This document shows positions 40,875 to 49,858 of a stretch of 64,000 nt of DNA, piece after piece; position 1 is the stretch's first letter; each line of letters begins with the position of its first letter. Both the position numbers and the translations under genes were made by a program. The DNA is from Nocardioides cavernaquae (GTDB taxonomy: Bacteria; Actinomycetota; Actinomycetes; Propionibacteriales; Nocardioidaceae). The notes beneath the pieces are model-generated. The model was not told where the DNA came from. It searched no databases and was given only the letters and a program-made list of their open reading frames with translations. Location: positions 2,418,001 through 2,482,000 of the forward strand of contig NZ_QYRP01000002.1 of NCBI RefSeq assembly GCF_003600895.1, read 5' to 3'.

Positions 40875-42184
40875 CGGCCACCGTCGTCGGCCAGGCGGAC
40901 CCCGGTCACCGGCCAGCGCGCGCCGGCCGGGAAGAAGTTGCGATAGCTGGCCCGGGCGTGGCCGGGCGGAGTCAGCGCACAACCGCCGCGCAGCACCATC
41001 TGGCCGGACATGAACTTGCCGTTGTACTCGCCGATCGCACCCGGGGCCGGACGGAATCCGGGATAGGGGAGATAGGCCGAGGAGGTCCACTCCCAGCAGT
41101 CTCCGAAGAGCTGGCGCAGCGTGCCGTCGGCTGGACCTGCGGCCCGCGGGTGCCACGTCTCCGTCGACACGTCGCTTCCTCGAGGTGGAGACGTCGCTTC
41201 CTGGGGGCCCTGCAGCGCGGCCGCGTGCTCCCACTCGGCCTCCGTCGGCAGCCGCTTGCCCGCCCAGGTCGCGTAGGCATCGGCCTCGTAGTGGCTGACG
41301 TGGCACACGGGCAGCGTCGGATCGACAGGCCAGGTGCCGTGCAGCGTGTGCTCGAACCAGACGCCGTCGATCTGCGACCAGTAGAACGGCGCGCACCAGC
41401 CCTCGTCGTTGACCCGGCCCCAGCCGTCGGAGAGCCACAGCTCGGCCCGCCGGTAGCCACCATCCGCGATGAACTCCATCCACTCGCCGTTGGTGACGAG
41501 CCTGTCGGCGAGCCGGTACGACGCGAGCCACTGCTGGTGCCGGGGCAGCTCGTTGTCGAAGCAGAAGCTCCCGCCCCTGTCGGCACTACCCTCGTGGCCG
41601 ATCTCGACCAGGCCGCCGTCGAAGTCGAGCCAGCTCAGCGGGGTCGCCGGAGTGGCGGCGGCCGGGGACCCGGCGTACACGGGGCGGAGCGGGTTGAGCG
41701 AGAGCACGTGCTTGATGTCCATCAGCAGCAGCTCCTGGTGCTGCTGCTCGTGGTGGAAGCCGAGCTCGACGGTCGCGGCGATCTTGGCCAGCGTGCCCTC
41801 GTCGACCCGGTCGAGCAGGTCGGACATGCGGTCGTCGACGTTGCTCCGGTAGCGGCCGACATCGTGCGCGCCCGGCCGGCTGATCACACCGCGCATCGGC
41901 CGGGAGTAGCGCGGGCCGATCGCCTCGTAGTAGCTGTTGAAGAGGAACCAGTACTGCTCCTGGAAGGCCGAGAAGCCCGGCTCGTTCTCCGCGAGCACGA
42001 AGGTCTCGAAGAACCAGGTCACATGCGCGCGGTGCCACTTGGTCGGTGACACGTCGGGCATCGACTGGACGGTCTGGTCCTCGGGGGAGAGCGGCGCCGC
42101 GAGCCGCTCGGTCCAGGCACGCACTTCCCGGTAACGCGAGACCAGGTCGTGGGCCTCGCCAGCGGGCGTCGAAGTGGGTTCCAC
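40871..42184 (-). CDS. egtB: Ergothioneine sulfoxide synthase EgtB (non-heme iron)
   Basis: Protein of 437 residues. A DinB-like N-terminal domain supplies the iron ligands (KWHRAHVTWFFETF and FHHEQQHQELLL, the HxxxH pair) and a C-terminal FGE-sulfatase domain follows (GKRLPTEAEWEHAA, LRGGCALTPPGHARASYRNFFP). It joins hercynine to a sulfur donor with O2. The C-terminal contact segment reads RNFFPAGARWPVTGVRLA, unlike the RNWDYP wording I recall for mycobacterial EgtB that uses gamma-glutamylcysteine. With egtA absent and egtC truncated, direct use of cysteine is plausible (inference). GTG 42184 is chosen for its AAGGA site 7 bases upstream and the normal N-terminus. Confidence 0.92.
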   Translation of the reverse strand: MEPTSTPAGEAHDLVSRYREVRAWTERLAAPLSPEDQTVQSMPDVSPTKWHRAHVTWFFETFVLAENEPGFSAFQEQYWFLFNSYYEAIGPRYSRPMRGVISRPGAHDVGRYRSNVDDRMSDLLDRVDEGTLAKIAATVELGFHHEQQHQELLLMDIKHVLSLNPLRPVYAGSPAAATPATPLSWLDFDGGLVEIGHEGSADRGGSFCFDNELPRHQQWLASYRLADRLVTNGEWMEFIADGGYRRAELWLSDGWGRVNDEGWCAPFYWSQIDGVWFEHTLHGTWPVDPTLPVCHVSHYEADAYATWAGKRLPTEAEWEHAAALQGPQEATSPPRGSDVSTETWHPRAAGPADGTLRQLFGDCWEWTSSAYLPYPGFRPAPGAIGEYNGKFMSGQMVLRGGCALTPPGHARASYRNFFPAGARWPVTGVRLADDGGR

Positions 42185-42315
42185 GCCTCGATCCTTGCAC
42201 CTGGCTCCGCATCGGAACAGACGTTTGTCCGGCGGCGCCATGGGGAATAACTCGCCTCGACCGTGTCGTTGACGCGTCATCCGTTTTGATTGGCTGACCC
42301 AACCAGGAGCCCGCG

Positions 42316-43014
42316 ATGAGCCTCGACCGCCTTGCCCTGCCGCCTGCTCCTGTGCTTCCTGCGGCAGGTGTCCGGACGTCCGTCACGGTCCCGCTCGAGT
42401 TCGCGGACGGCTACGCGACGTCGGCCCAGGTGCACACCTTCGACGGCCTCGTCGATGGCAAGGAGCACCTGCTGCTCGCGCTCGGCGACTGGCAGGGAGC
42501 ACTCCTGCGTTCGGCGGCCGGTGGTGCAGCGCCGCTCGTGCGTCCGCACAGCGAGTGCCTCACCGGCGACGTCTTCGGCTCGCAGCGCTGCGACTGCGGT
42601 CCGCAGCTGCGGGAGGCAGTGGAGCGGATCGCTTCCGAGGGTGGGTTCCTGCTCTACCTGCGCCAGGAAGGCCGCGGCATCGGCCTCTACGCGAAGCTCG
42701 ACGCCTACGCCCTCCAGGACGCCGGCCTCGACACGTACGCCGCGAACCGCGCGCTCGGTCACGCCGACGACGAGCGGGACTACGCGGCCGCCGCCCAGAT
42801 GCTTGCCGCCCTCGACGCCGACCGGATCCGCCTGCTGAGCAACAACCCCGACAAGGCGCTCCAGCTGGAGGCCTACGGCGTCGAGGTCACCGAGCGTGTG
42901 GTCACGGGGGTGCACCTCTCGCCGGCCAACGCGGCGTACCTGAGTGCGAAGCGCGACCAGACCGACCACACGCTCGAGCTGGGTGCCACGGTCCCGCTGT
43001 CCCGGATCGCGTGA
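42316..43014 (+). CDS. ribA: GTP cyclohydrolase II (stand-alone)
   Basis: Protein of 232 residues. The zinc-binding set CLTGDVFGSQRCDCG (three Cys) and YLRQEGRGIGLYAKLDAYALQDAG are the GCHII signatures, and LLSNNPDKALQLEAYGVEV is the conserved late segment. It opens GTP to the first riboflavin precursor. It lacks the RibB domain often fused in actinobacteria, so this may be a second copy or part of a specialised flavin route. ATG 42316 has GGAG 6 bases upstream. No other riboflavin gene is in the window. Confidence 0.92.
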   Translation: MSLDRLALPPAPVLPAAGVRTSVTVPLEFADGYATSAQVHTFDGLVDGKEHLLLALGDWQGALLRSAAGGAAPLVRPHSECLTGDVFGSQRCDCGPQLREAVERIASEGGFLLYLRQEGRGIGLYAKLDAYALQDAGLDTYAANRALGHADDERDYAAAAQMLAALDADRIRLLSNNPDKALQLEAYGVEVTERVVTGVHLSPANAAYLSAKRDQTDHTLELGATVPLSRIA

Positions 43015-43048
43015 GGCCCGGATCGCCTGAGGCCCGGATCACCTGAAG
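43001..43048. repeat. Three tandem 16-bp units closing the ribA/hydrolase gap
   Basis: Units CCCGGATCGCGTGAGG (43001-43016), CCCGGATCGCCTGAGG (43017-43032) and CCCGGATCACCTGAAG (43033-43048) follow without gaps. The first unit contains the end of ribA with its TGA; the last ends one base before the stop of the convergent hydrolase gene. It probably arose by duplication of the ribA 3' end. Confidence 0.75.
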
Positions 43049-43978
43049 TCAGCCGGTGGCTTCACCGGGTTCGGACGCCAGGGCGGCGATCTGGGCGGCC
43101 ACCTCGGTCGCGCGCTCGTAGGGGAGCATGTGGCCCGCCTTCGGGTAGACCACGAGCTCGGCGTGCGGCAGTGCCTCCGCCAGCGCGCGCGAGTGCGCGA
43201 TCGGCGTGAGGCCGTCGCGCGTGCCGGCGAGCACGACGGTGCGGACGGTGTCGAAGGCCCGGAGCATCTCGCGGCGGTCATGCCGGATGATCGCGGCGGC
43301 GAGTGCGGCCGTCGTCTCCGGGTGGCTGCGCGCCACCTGGATCGCCGTGCGCTTGCGGTTGTACGGCGTCGCGTGGCCGGGCGCGTAGAGGCCGAGCCGC
43401 ACCGCCTCCGCGATCAGGCGCGGGAACCTCGTGTTGACCCGCGCGCGCGACAGCGTGCGCAGGCGCAGGATGCCCGGCGCGACGAGGAGCAGCGGGGTCG
43501 TGATCGTGCCAGGGAGGCCGAGGATGTCGCGTCCGATGCCAGCCGCGGAGGTCGCGACCATCGCGATCCCGACGACGCGATCGGTGAACAGCGTCGTGTG
43601 GCGCTCGGCGAACGCCATCAGCACCGGGCCGCCGAGCGAGTGCCCGGCCAGCACCACCGGCCCGCGAGGGATGAGGTGGACGATCACGTCAGCCAGGTCA
43701 TCGGCCAGCTGCTCGATGGTCGCGCTGCCCCGTGGTCCGGCGTCGGAAGCGCCGTGGCCGCGTGCGTCGTAGGTGATGACGCGCAGGTCGCTCGCCAGGA
43801 TCCGCGCGACGTCCTCCCAGCTGGTGTGGTCCTGCGTCCACCCGTGGTGGAGTACGACGGTCGCGGCAGCGTCGCTGCGGCCCGAGACCTGGACCGCGAT
43901 GACCGTGCCGTCGGCGAGCTCGAAGGTCTCGGAGCCGTCGACGGGCCCGCCTCGTCCAGACAGTGGTGCGGTGCTCAC
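43049..43978 (-). CDS. Alpha/beta fold hydrolase
   Basis: Protein of 309 residues with the alpha/beta hydrolase order: LHHGWTQDHTSWEDVA (oxyanion region), YDARGHGASD, nucleophile elbow VLAGHSLGG, acid residue in LAGTRDGLTP and His in YPKAGHMLPYE. GTG 43978 has GGAGG 5 bases upstream. It precedes, on the same strand, nothing obviously related. The acyl-CoA dehydrogenase lies 38 bases upstream in the same direction, so the two may be cotranscribed and act on lipid or ester substrates. The substrate is unknown. Confidence 0.87.
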   Translation of the reverse strand: MSTAPLSGRGGPVDGSETFELADGTVIAVQVSGRSDAAATVVLHHGWTQDHTSWEDVARILASDLRVITYDARGHGASDAGPRGSATIEQLADDLADVIVHLIPRGPVVLAGHSLGGPVLMAFAERHTTLFTDRVVGIAMVATSAAGIGRDILGLPGTITTPLLLVAPGILRLRTLSRARVNTRFPRLIAEAVRLGLYAPGHATPYNRKRTAIQVARSHPETTAALAAAIIRHDRREMLRAFDTVRTVVLAGTRDGLTPIAHSRALAEALPHAELVVYPKAGHMLPYERATEVAAQIAALASEPGEATG

Positions 43979-44016
43979 GGGACCTCCATGGATCGATGCT
44001 GGGCTGATCGGCTTGC

Positions 44017-45162
<1,146 letters not shown>

Positions 45163-45170
45163 GCCGGCTA

Positions 45171-45188
45171 GGTTAGCGCTCGTTAACC
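45171..45188. promoter_or_regulatory. Candidate operator for the acyl-CoA dehydrogenase gene
   Basis: GGTTAGCGCTCGTTAACC is an 18-bp palindrome with one mismatched pair, 8 bases upstream of the dehydrogenase start. TAACCT on the minus strand (45170-45175 area) could be a -10 inside it. The shape is typical of TetR-type operators of fatty acid catabolism genes; the regulator is not in the window. Confidence 0.5.
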
Positions 45189-45233
45189 GGTGGTGGATCG
45201 AGGTGTTCCATTCCCTTCCGGCGCGGTGGGCGA

Positions 45234-45239
45234 CAGACT
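45234..45239 (+). promoter_or_regulatory. -10 box of the adenylate cyclase gene
   Basis: CAGACT, then six bases (GCGCTC), then ATG 45246; leaderless geometry with a weak first base. Confidence 0.35.
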
Positions 45240-45245
45240 GCGCTC

Positions 45246-46790
45246 ATGCGCGAACGGATCGTCCGGTGGCTCTACCGCCGCTGTGGAAGCTCGGCCAACT
45301 ACTGGGCCGTCATGGCTGTCGCCCAAGGTGCCTCGTCCGTCTTCGTCGCGGTGGTCACCGTGGTCCTCGCTGCGACGTTCTTCGACCCGCCGCTGACGGA
45401 GGTCGTGGTCGTCGCGCTGGTCGGGTCGGTGCTGACGATGCTGGCCATCGGCGCGGCGACGATGCGGGTCCGGCCGATGCTGGTGCGGTTCGTCGCCTGG
45501 CGTGCCGAGCCCGACCCGTCGCACGAGGAGACCGCCGAGATCTGGGCGGACGCGACGACCGGCACCTGGCGGACCTTCCGGCGCAGCTCGGGGATCGTCA
45601 ACCTGCTGGCCGTCCTGCCCGCGACGGCGGTGGCATGGTGGCAGTGGGACACCGGGCTCCCGGGTGCGCTCGCGATGCTGGTCGCCTGCGTGATCCCCGC
45701 CTTCTACGGCACCGTTGTCAGCTACTCGGTCGGGGAGCTGCTGTCCCGTCCCATCGTCGACGAGATCGCCGCGCGGCTGCCCGACGAGGTCCCGTTCCGC
45801 TCGGGCGGGTTGTCGCTGGCGCGCCGGATCAAGTTCGCCCTCCCGGCGTACACGACGACTGCAGCGATGCTCTCGGTGGGACTGCTCGGTCACGCCGATG
45901 GCGCGCGGTCGCTCGCGATCACTGCACTCGTCTCCGGTGTGGTGGGTGTCCTCCTCGCCACCGAGCTGACCGTCCTCGTCGGCGATGCGGTCACCGGGCA
46001 GGTCCACAGCATGCGCGAGCAGCTGGTGCGCGTACGCGGTGGTGACCTCTCCGCCCGGACGCTGGTCTCGACCGGGGACGAGCTCGGCGAGCTGGCCCAC
46101 GACTTCAACCTGATGGCGCGCGGGCTCCAGGAGCGCGAGGAGATCCGCACTGCCTTCGGCACCTACATGGATCGCTCGGTCGTCGACCTGATCCTGTCGG
46201 GGGACGTCGCGCCCGAGGGTGTCGAGGTCACGGTGTCGATCCTCTTCTGCGACGTGCGCGGCTTCACGTCGTACGCCGAGCAGGCGAGCGCGCCCGAAGT
46301 CATCGCGACCCTCAACGACATGTTCACCGCGATCGTCCCCGTGGTGGAGAAGCACGGCGGTCACGTCGACAAGTTCCTGGGGGACGGCATGCTCGCCGTC
46401 TTCGGGACGCCGCGGCCGCTCGCCGACCACGCCGACCGTGCGTTTGCTGCTGCCTGCGAGATCGTCGACGTCGTCTCCCTGGGATCGTCGGGTCTGTCGG
46501 TCGGTGCCGGGGTCAACACGGGCGTCGTCGTGGCCGGACCCCTGGGCGGTGCGGGCCGGCTCAACTTCAGCGTCATCGGCGACGCGGTCAACGTGGCCGC
46601 GCGCGTCGAGGCCGCCACCCGGCAGACCGGTGACGACGTGCTGATCACCTCGGCCACCCGTGCTGCGTTGCACGGGGAGTGGGACCTGGTCTCGCGCGGC
46701 GGCATCGAGCTCAAGGGCAAGGCCGCCCCCGTCGAGCTCTTCGCGCCGCAGGTCCGTTCCCATGTCGGGGCACCCGCCCTGCCGCAGTGA
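45246..46790 (+). CDS. Membrane-bound class III adenylate cyclase with HAMP domain
   Basis: Protein of 514 residues. About six membrane segments occupy residues 20-250 (around 22-44, 53-72, 115-133, 140-160, 195-215, 222-243). A HAMP linker follows (about 245-300, REQLVRVRGGDLSARTLVSTGDELGELAHDFNLMA), then a class III cyclase domain. Metal aspartates are D336 (ILFCDVRGF) and D380 (KFLGDGMLAVFG). K376 in DKFLGDG and the Asp in VIGDAVNVAARV are the adenine-specifying pair, so cAMP is the expected product. Architecture matches mycobacterial six-helix HAMP cyclases. The signal sensed is unknown. It is divergent from the acyl-CoA dehydrogenase gene. Confidence 0.92.
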   Translation: MRERIVRWLYRRCGSSANYWAVMAVAQGASSVFVAVVTVVLAATFFDPPLTEVVVVALVGSVLTMLAIGAATMRVRPMLVRFVAWRAEPDPSHEETAEIWADATTGTWRTFRRSSGIVNLLAVLPATAVAWWQWDTGLPGALAMLVACVIPAFYGTVVSYSVGELLSRPIVDEIAARLPDEVPFRSGGLSLARRIKFALPAYTTTAAMLSVGLLGHADGARSLAITALVSGVVGVLLATELTVLVGDAVTGQVHSMREQLVRVRGGDLSARTLVSTGDELGELAHDFNLMARGLQEREEIRTAFGTYMDRSVVDLILSGDVAPEGVEVTVSILFCDVRGFTSYAEQASAPEVIATLNDMFTAIVPVVEKHGGHVDKFLGDGMLAVFGTPRPLADHADRAFAAACEIVDVVSLGSSGLSVGAGVNTGVVVAGPLGGAGRLNFSVIGDAVNVAARVEAATRQTGDDVLITSATRAALHGEWDLVSRGGIELKGKAAPVELFAPQVRSHVGAPALPQ

Positions 46791-46798
46791 CACCCCGC

Positions 46799-46860
46799 CG
46801 ACACGGCGCAACCTTGACGTCGACACGGCGCAACCTTGACGTCGACACGGCGCAAAGTTG
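46799..46860. repeat. Tandem array of a 22-bp unit (three copies)
   Basis: Three units starting (G)TCGACACGGCGCAA with period 22 occupy 46799-46818 (first two bases differ), 46819-46840 and 46841-46860 (last copy diverges at its end). The identical unit builds the terminator-like palindrome at 22039-22092. It directly follows the cyclase stop codon, again at a gene 3' end. Confidence 0.75.
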
Positions 46861-46920
46861 CGGCAGCCGTAGGGCGCGCATGCCGCGTTGGCGGCTCGCC
46901 GAGCTGTCGGTAGCCGGGTC

Positions 46921-46926
46921 TAGTGT
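46921..46926 (+). promoter_or_regulatory. -10 box of the VOC gene
   Basis: TAGTGT is followed by six bases (CGGGAC) and ATG 46933, a leaderless arrangement. Confidence 0.5.
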
Positions 46927-46932
46927 CGGGAC

Positions 46933-47385
46933 ATGGTGACCTGGCATCTCACGATCGACGCGAACGATCCGGCAGTGATGGCGCGTTTCTGGGGCCCGCT
47001 GCTGGGCTACGTGCCCGAGCCGCCGCCGGAGGGCTTTGACTCCTGGCTGGCCTACTACCAGCACGTCGTGCCCGAGGAGGACCTCGGCGGTGACCCCGAC
47101 GACTACATCGACCGGCTCATCGACCCGGCCGGTGAGGGGCCGAAGATCTGGTTCCAGCCGGTGCCGGAGAAGAAGACGGTCAAGACCCGGTTCCACTTCG
47201 ACATCTACGTGGCCGACCGCTCCGCCCCGATAGAGGAGATCATCGCCACCGTCGATGCCAAGGTGGCCGAGCTGGTCGCCCTCGGCGCGACGATCGATCA
47301 CCCGAACCGGATCGACACCGAAACCCTCCAGCGCTACGCCGTCGTGATGCACGATCCGGAAGGAAACGAGTTCTGCGTGGCGTGA
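46933..47385 (+). CDS. VOC (glyoxalase/bleomycin-resistance fold) family protein
   Basis: Protein of 150 residues with the VOC wording: WHLTIDANDPAVMARFWGPLLGY at the start, KTRFHFDIYV in the middle and the terminal motif MHDPEGNEFCV. Two beta-alpha-beta-beta-beta halves form a metal or ligand pocket, with His/Glu candidates in FHFDIYV and GNEFC. The family covers dioxygenases, isomerases and binding proteins; the substrate cannot be inferred. Single-gene transcription unit by its promoter. Confidence 0.85.
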   Translation: MVTWHLTIDANDPAVMARFWGPLLGYVPEPPPEGFDSWLAYYQHVVPEEDLGGDPDDYIDRLIDPAGEGPKIWFQPVPEKKTVKTRFHFDIYVADRSAPIEEIIATVDAKVAELVALGATIDHPNRIDTETLQRYAVVMHDPEGNEFCVA

Positions 47386-47409
47386 GGCGCCGCCGCCCCT
47401 CGCGGTCAT

Positions 47410-47427
47410 GGCGGGCGCGCTCCCGCC
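47410..47427. terminator. Possible hairpin terminator after the VOC gene
   Basis: GGCGGG (47410-47415) and CCCGCC (47422-47427) pair across a 6-base loop. There is no U-tract, as usual in high-GC actinobacteria. It lies 25 bases after the stop codon. The rest of this 108-base gap shows nothing clear. Confidence 0.3.
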
Positions 47428-47493
47428 CCGCTCGCGAGTTCCGAAGGAACCGGCAGGCGACAACCGATCGCTGCGCTGGAGCGTCTCACCGTC

Positions 47494-48546
47494 ATGACCC
47501 GAGTCGTGGTGCTCCTGGCTGGCGCTCTGTTGGCGATCACCTCATGCGCCGGGGGCGCAGCGAGTCCGTCAGGCCCGGACAGGCCCGGGGCGAGGCCCGC
47601 CGCGATCCCCAGTGGGGTGAAGACCTGGGCCGAGCTCGAGAAGGGAGTGCCTCCCCGGATCCCCTACATCCAGGACGATCGCTACGTCACTCCGTCGGGC
47701 CCCGGCCTCGACCTGCCCACGGGGAGGCGGGGCGTCAGCGGGGTCGCAAGGTTCTCGGGCGGCCTGCTCCTGTCGGATGCGACCTACTTCGAGGGGACCA
47801 ACGGCATTGCCCTGGTCAAGGACGGCGCACGCGTCAGGTCGTGGCCTTCGGCTGGTCACTGCTCCAGCGGAGGGCCTATCGGGTCTGCGGATGGGGAGTA
47901 CGTCGCGTGGGTGACCGTGCGCTGCCCGGAGAGCGAGGACACCTCGGTGGGCGCGGTCCACGTCGCGCGTGTCGACGGCACGGGCGAGGTGACCCAGCCG
48001 GTCGGCGCCGAGCGTGTGGCCGTCGTCGGTTTCCTCGGTCGAAGCGTCGTCTACAACACCGGCTTCATCCGTGGAGCGTGGATCACCAGCAGTGATGGCC
48101 GCCCCCGCCGCATTCCAGGCGTCGACACGGTGCAGGCGGTCAGCCCGGCGACGGGCGACCTGATCGGACAGGTCGCGGACCGAGCGCATCTGGTGCTGGA
48201 TGGTGACGGCGAAGTGCTGTGGCGAGCGCCTACCGGTGGCCTGGTCTCGTTCAGCCCCGACGGCACCAAGGTCCTCGGGATCGTGGCCCCCGGGCGCCTC
48301 TCCGTGCTCCACTCCCGCACGGGCGATGCGGCCACCACCATCGACATGCCGAGGGGAGCCGATCTCGAGTCCGTCGTCTGGGAGACGGAGCGGACCCTCC
48401 TGACGCTGTTGCGGTGCGACGGAGCGGTAGCCATCGTGCGCGTCCACCTCGACGGCCACATCGAGCGGGCCACACTCCCGTTGGGCCTGGAGGATGACCG
48501 GTCTCCGTACGTCCTGGTGCAGGCATGGGCCGCTGAGAGGCGCTGA
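47494..48546 (+). CDS. Lipoprotein with beta-propeller-like repeats, hypothetical
   Basis: Protein of 350 residues. A signal peptide with the lipobox LAITSCAG makes Cys18 the expected lipidated residue. The mature part has repeated short blocks ending in V-W or similar and phrases such as GLVSFSPDGTKVLGIV, as in WD40-like or TolB-like propellers. I do not recognise a specific family. It is an extracytoplasmic, membrane-anchored protein of unknown role, followed by a secreted PLD-like gene in the same direction. Confidence 0.75.
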   Translation: MTRVVVLLAGALLAITSCAGGAASPSGPDRPGARPAAIPSGVKTWAELEKGVPPRIPYIQDDRYVTPSGPGLDLPTGRRGVSGVARFSGGLLLSDATYFEGTNGIALVKDGARVRSWPSAGHCSSGGPIGSADGEYVAWVTVRCPESEDTSVGAVHVARVDGTGEVTQPVGAERVAVVGFLGRSVVYNTGFIRGAWITSSDGRPRRIPGVDTVQAVSPATGDLIGQVADRAHLVLDGDGEVLWRAPTGGLVSFSPDGTKVLGIVAPGRLSVLHSRTGDAATTIDMPRGADLESVVWETERTLLTLLRCDGAVAIVRVHLDGHIERATLPLGLEDDRSPYVLVQAWAAERR

Positions 48547-48551
48547 GGCCC

Positions 48552-48570
48552 CGCCCGGGCCGGTCGGGCG
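48552..48570. terminator. Possible hairpin terminator after the lipoprotein gene
   Basis: CGCCCG (48552-48557) and CGGGCG (48565-48570) pair across a 7-base loop right after the lipoprotein stop codon; no U-tract. Confidence 0.35.
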
Positions 48571-48660
48571 AGCGGAGACAACGAGCCGCCGCACAGTGTT
48601 CTGAGGCCGTTCGCCCAGCGTCGGTGACTGAGCCACCGCGGCTGGCGAGCGTGGTCCTCC

Positions 48661-49851
48661 GTGAAGCGAATCTGGACGTTCTCGGTGCTCGCCCTCCTTG
48701 CCGTCATCCCGGTGGTCGCGCCACACATCGACGAGGATCCCCGGCAGGCCCCGTCCCTGAGGGCAGCGGCCCTCGAGCTCGAGGCGACTTCGACCGACGC
48801 AGTCTCGACCGCGCCCTCCGCAACGCTTCTGACCAATGACCCGCAAACGGCACCGCATGCCATTTCCGATGCGCTGGTGAGCGACATCGAGGCAGTGCCG
48901 GCGGGGGAGTCGATCGACGTCACGACCTACTGGATCTCGTCGCCGCGCGTGGCCTCGGCGCTCGCGGCTGCCTTCGGTCGCGGTGTGCAGGTGCGGATCC
49001 TGATCGATGGCGGACGGCGTTCCCGCTCGAGCGCGGCGAGGTCGCTGGACGACCTCCTGAACGCGGTGGCGACGGATTCGTCCTGGCTGCGGCGCACTGA
49101 CGGGGCAGCGCGGGGCGCCGGCGGGATCATGCACGAGAAGACCTACCGCTTCTCCCGGGTCGGCGACGTGCCGTGGGTGACCGTCACCGGGTCGTGGAAC
49201 ACCGCAGAGTCCGCCGACCTCGGTGAGTACGCCGCGATGCTGCGGCTCGCCGGTCGTCAGGACGTCTACGAGCTCTGGTCCGACATTGCCGAGGAGCAGC
49301 GGGCGGGACGGTCCGCCGGCGGTGTCGCGCGTGAGTACGCCGGCGCCGACTGGTCGGCGTACTTCCTGCCGGCGGCGGACTCGCGAGCGACCGACCCGGT
49401 GCTGCGCCGGTTGCGTTCGATCCCGTCACGTCCGGGCACTGTGGTGCGCGTGGCGATGTTCTCGATGTGGGGCGACCGGGCCGGCTGGCTCTCGCGACGG
49501 CTGGCGCGGATGAGTCGCGGTGGTGCCGACATCACGGTCGTGGCAGGGCCGACGGTCTCCCGCAGCGCGAGGTCCACGCTGCGCCGCGGCGGCGTCCGTG
49601 TCGTCGCTGGATGTTTCCGCGACGGCGACTTCGTGCACGGCAAGGACATGTCAGCGTCCTGGGTGCGCGACGGAGTCCGGCGCGAGTGGACCTGGATCGG
49701 TTCGGACAACTGGACGTCGCGGGGGATGAGCAGCGACCAGGCAGTCCTCGGCATTCGTGACGCCGCGGTCTACGACCAGTTCGGAGCGGCCTTCGCGCGG
49801 GCGTCCCGACGACCGGGTGGTGTCGTCGGGCGCGCCTGTCCGTTTGGATGA
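48661..49851 (+). CDS. Secreted phospholipase D-like protein
   Basis: Protein of 396 residues starting at GTG with a signal peptide (about residues 1-21). Two PLD halves are visible. The first is MHEKTYRFS...GSWNTAESAD, with HxK followed by the Asn-rich GSxN segment. The second is FVHGKDMSAS...GSDNWTSRGMSSD. Both His-x-Lys pairs are kept, but the Asp that normally follows four residues after Lys is Ser in both halves. That is a degenerate HKD, as in some secreted actinobacterial PLD-like proteins. It may cleave phosphodiesters or have lost classic activity. It ends 7 bases from the convergent fprA gene. Confidence 0.75.
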   Translation: MKRIWTFSVLALLAVIPVVAPHIDEDPRQAPSLRAAALELEATSTDAVSTAPSATLLTNDPQTAPHAISDALVSDIEAVPAGESIDVTTYWISSPRVASALAAAFGRGVQVRILIDGGRRSRSSAARSLDDLLNAVATDSSWLRRTDGAARGAGGIMHEKTYRFSRVGDVPWVTVTGSWNTAESADLGEYAAMLRLAGRQDVYELWSDIAEEQRAGRSAGGVAREYAGADWSAYFLPAADSRATDPVLRRLRSIPSRPGTVVRVAMFSMWGDRAGWLSRRLARMSRGGADITVVAGPTVSRSARSTLRRGGVRVVAGCFRDGDFVHGKDMSASWVRDGVRREWTWIGSDNWTSRGMSSDQAVLGIRDAAVYDQFGAAFARASRRPGGVVGRACPFG

Positions 49852-49858
49852 GTGCCGG

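Noticed and set aside
45171-45188. KstR (cholesterol regulon) operator
   Set aside because: The arms do not fit the TnnAAC-nn-GTTnnA pattern I recall for KstR, so only a generic TetR-type operator is proposed.
46799-46860. Possible CRISPR array
   Set aside because: The 22-bp units follow each other directly without spacers and no cas gene is near.
48120-48136. Another copy of the GTCGACACGG repeat inside the lipoprotein gene
   Set aside because: Only the first ten bases match and it lies within codons; chance similarity.
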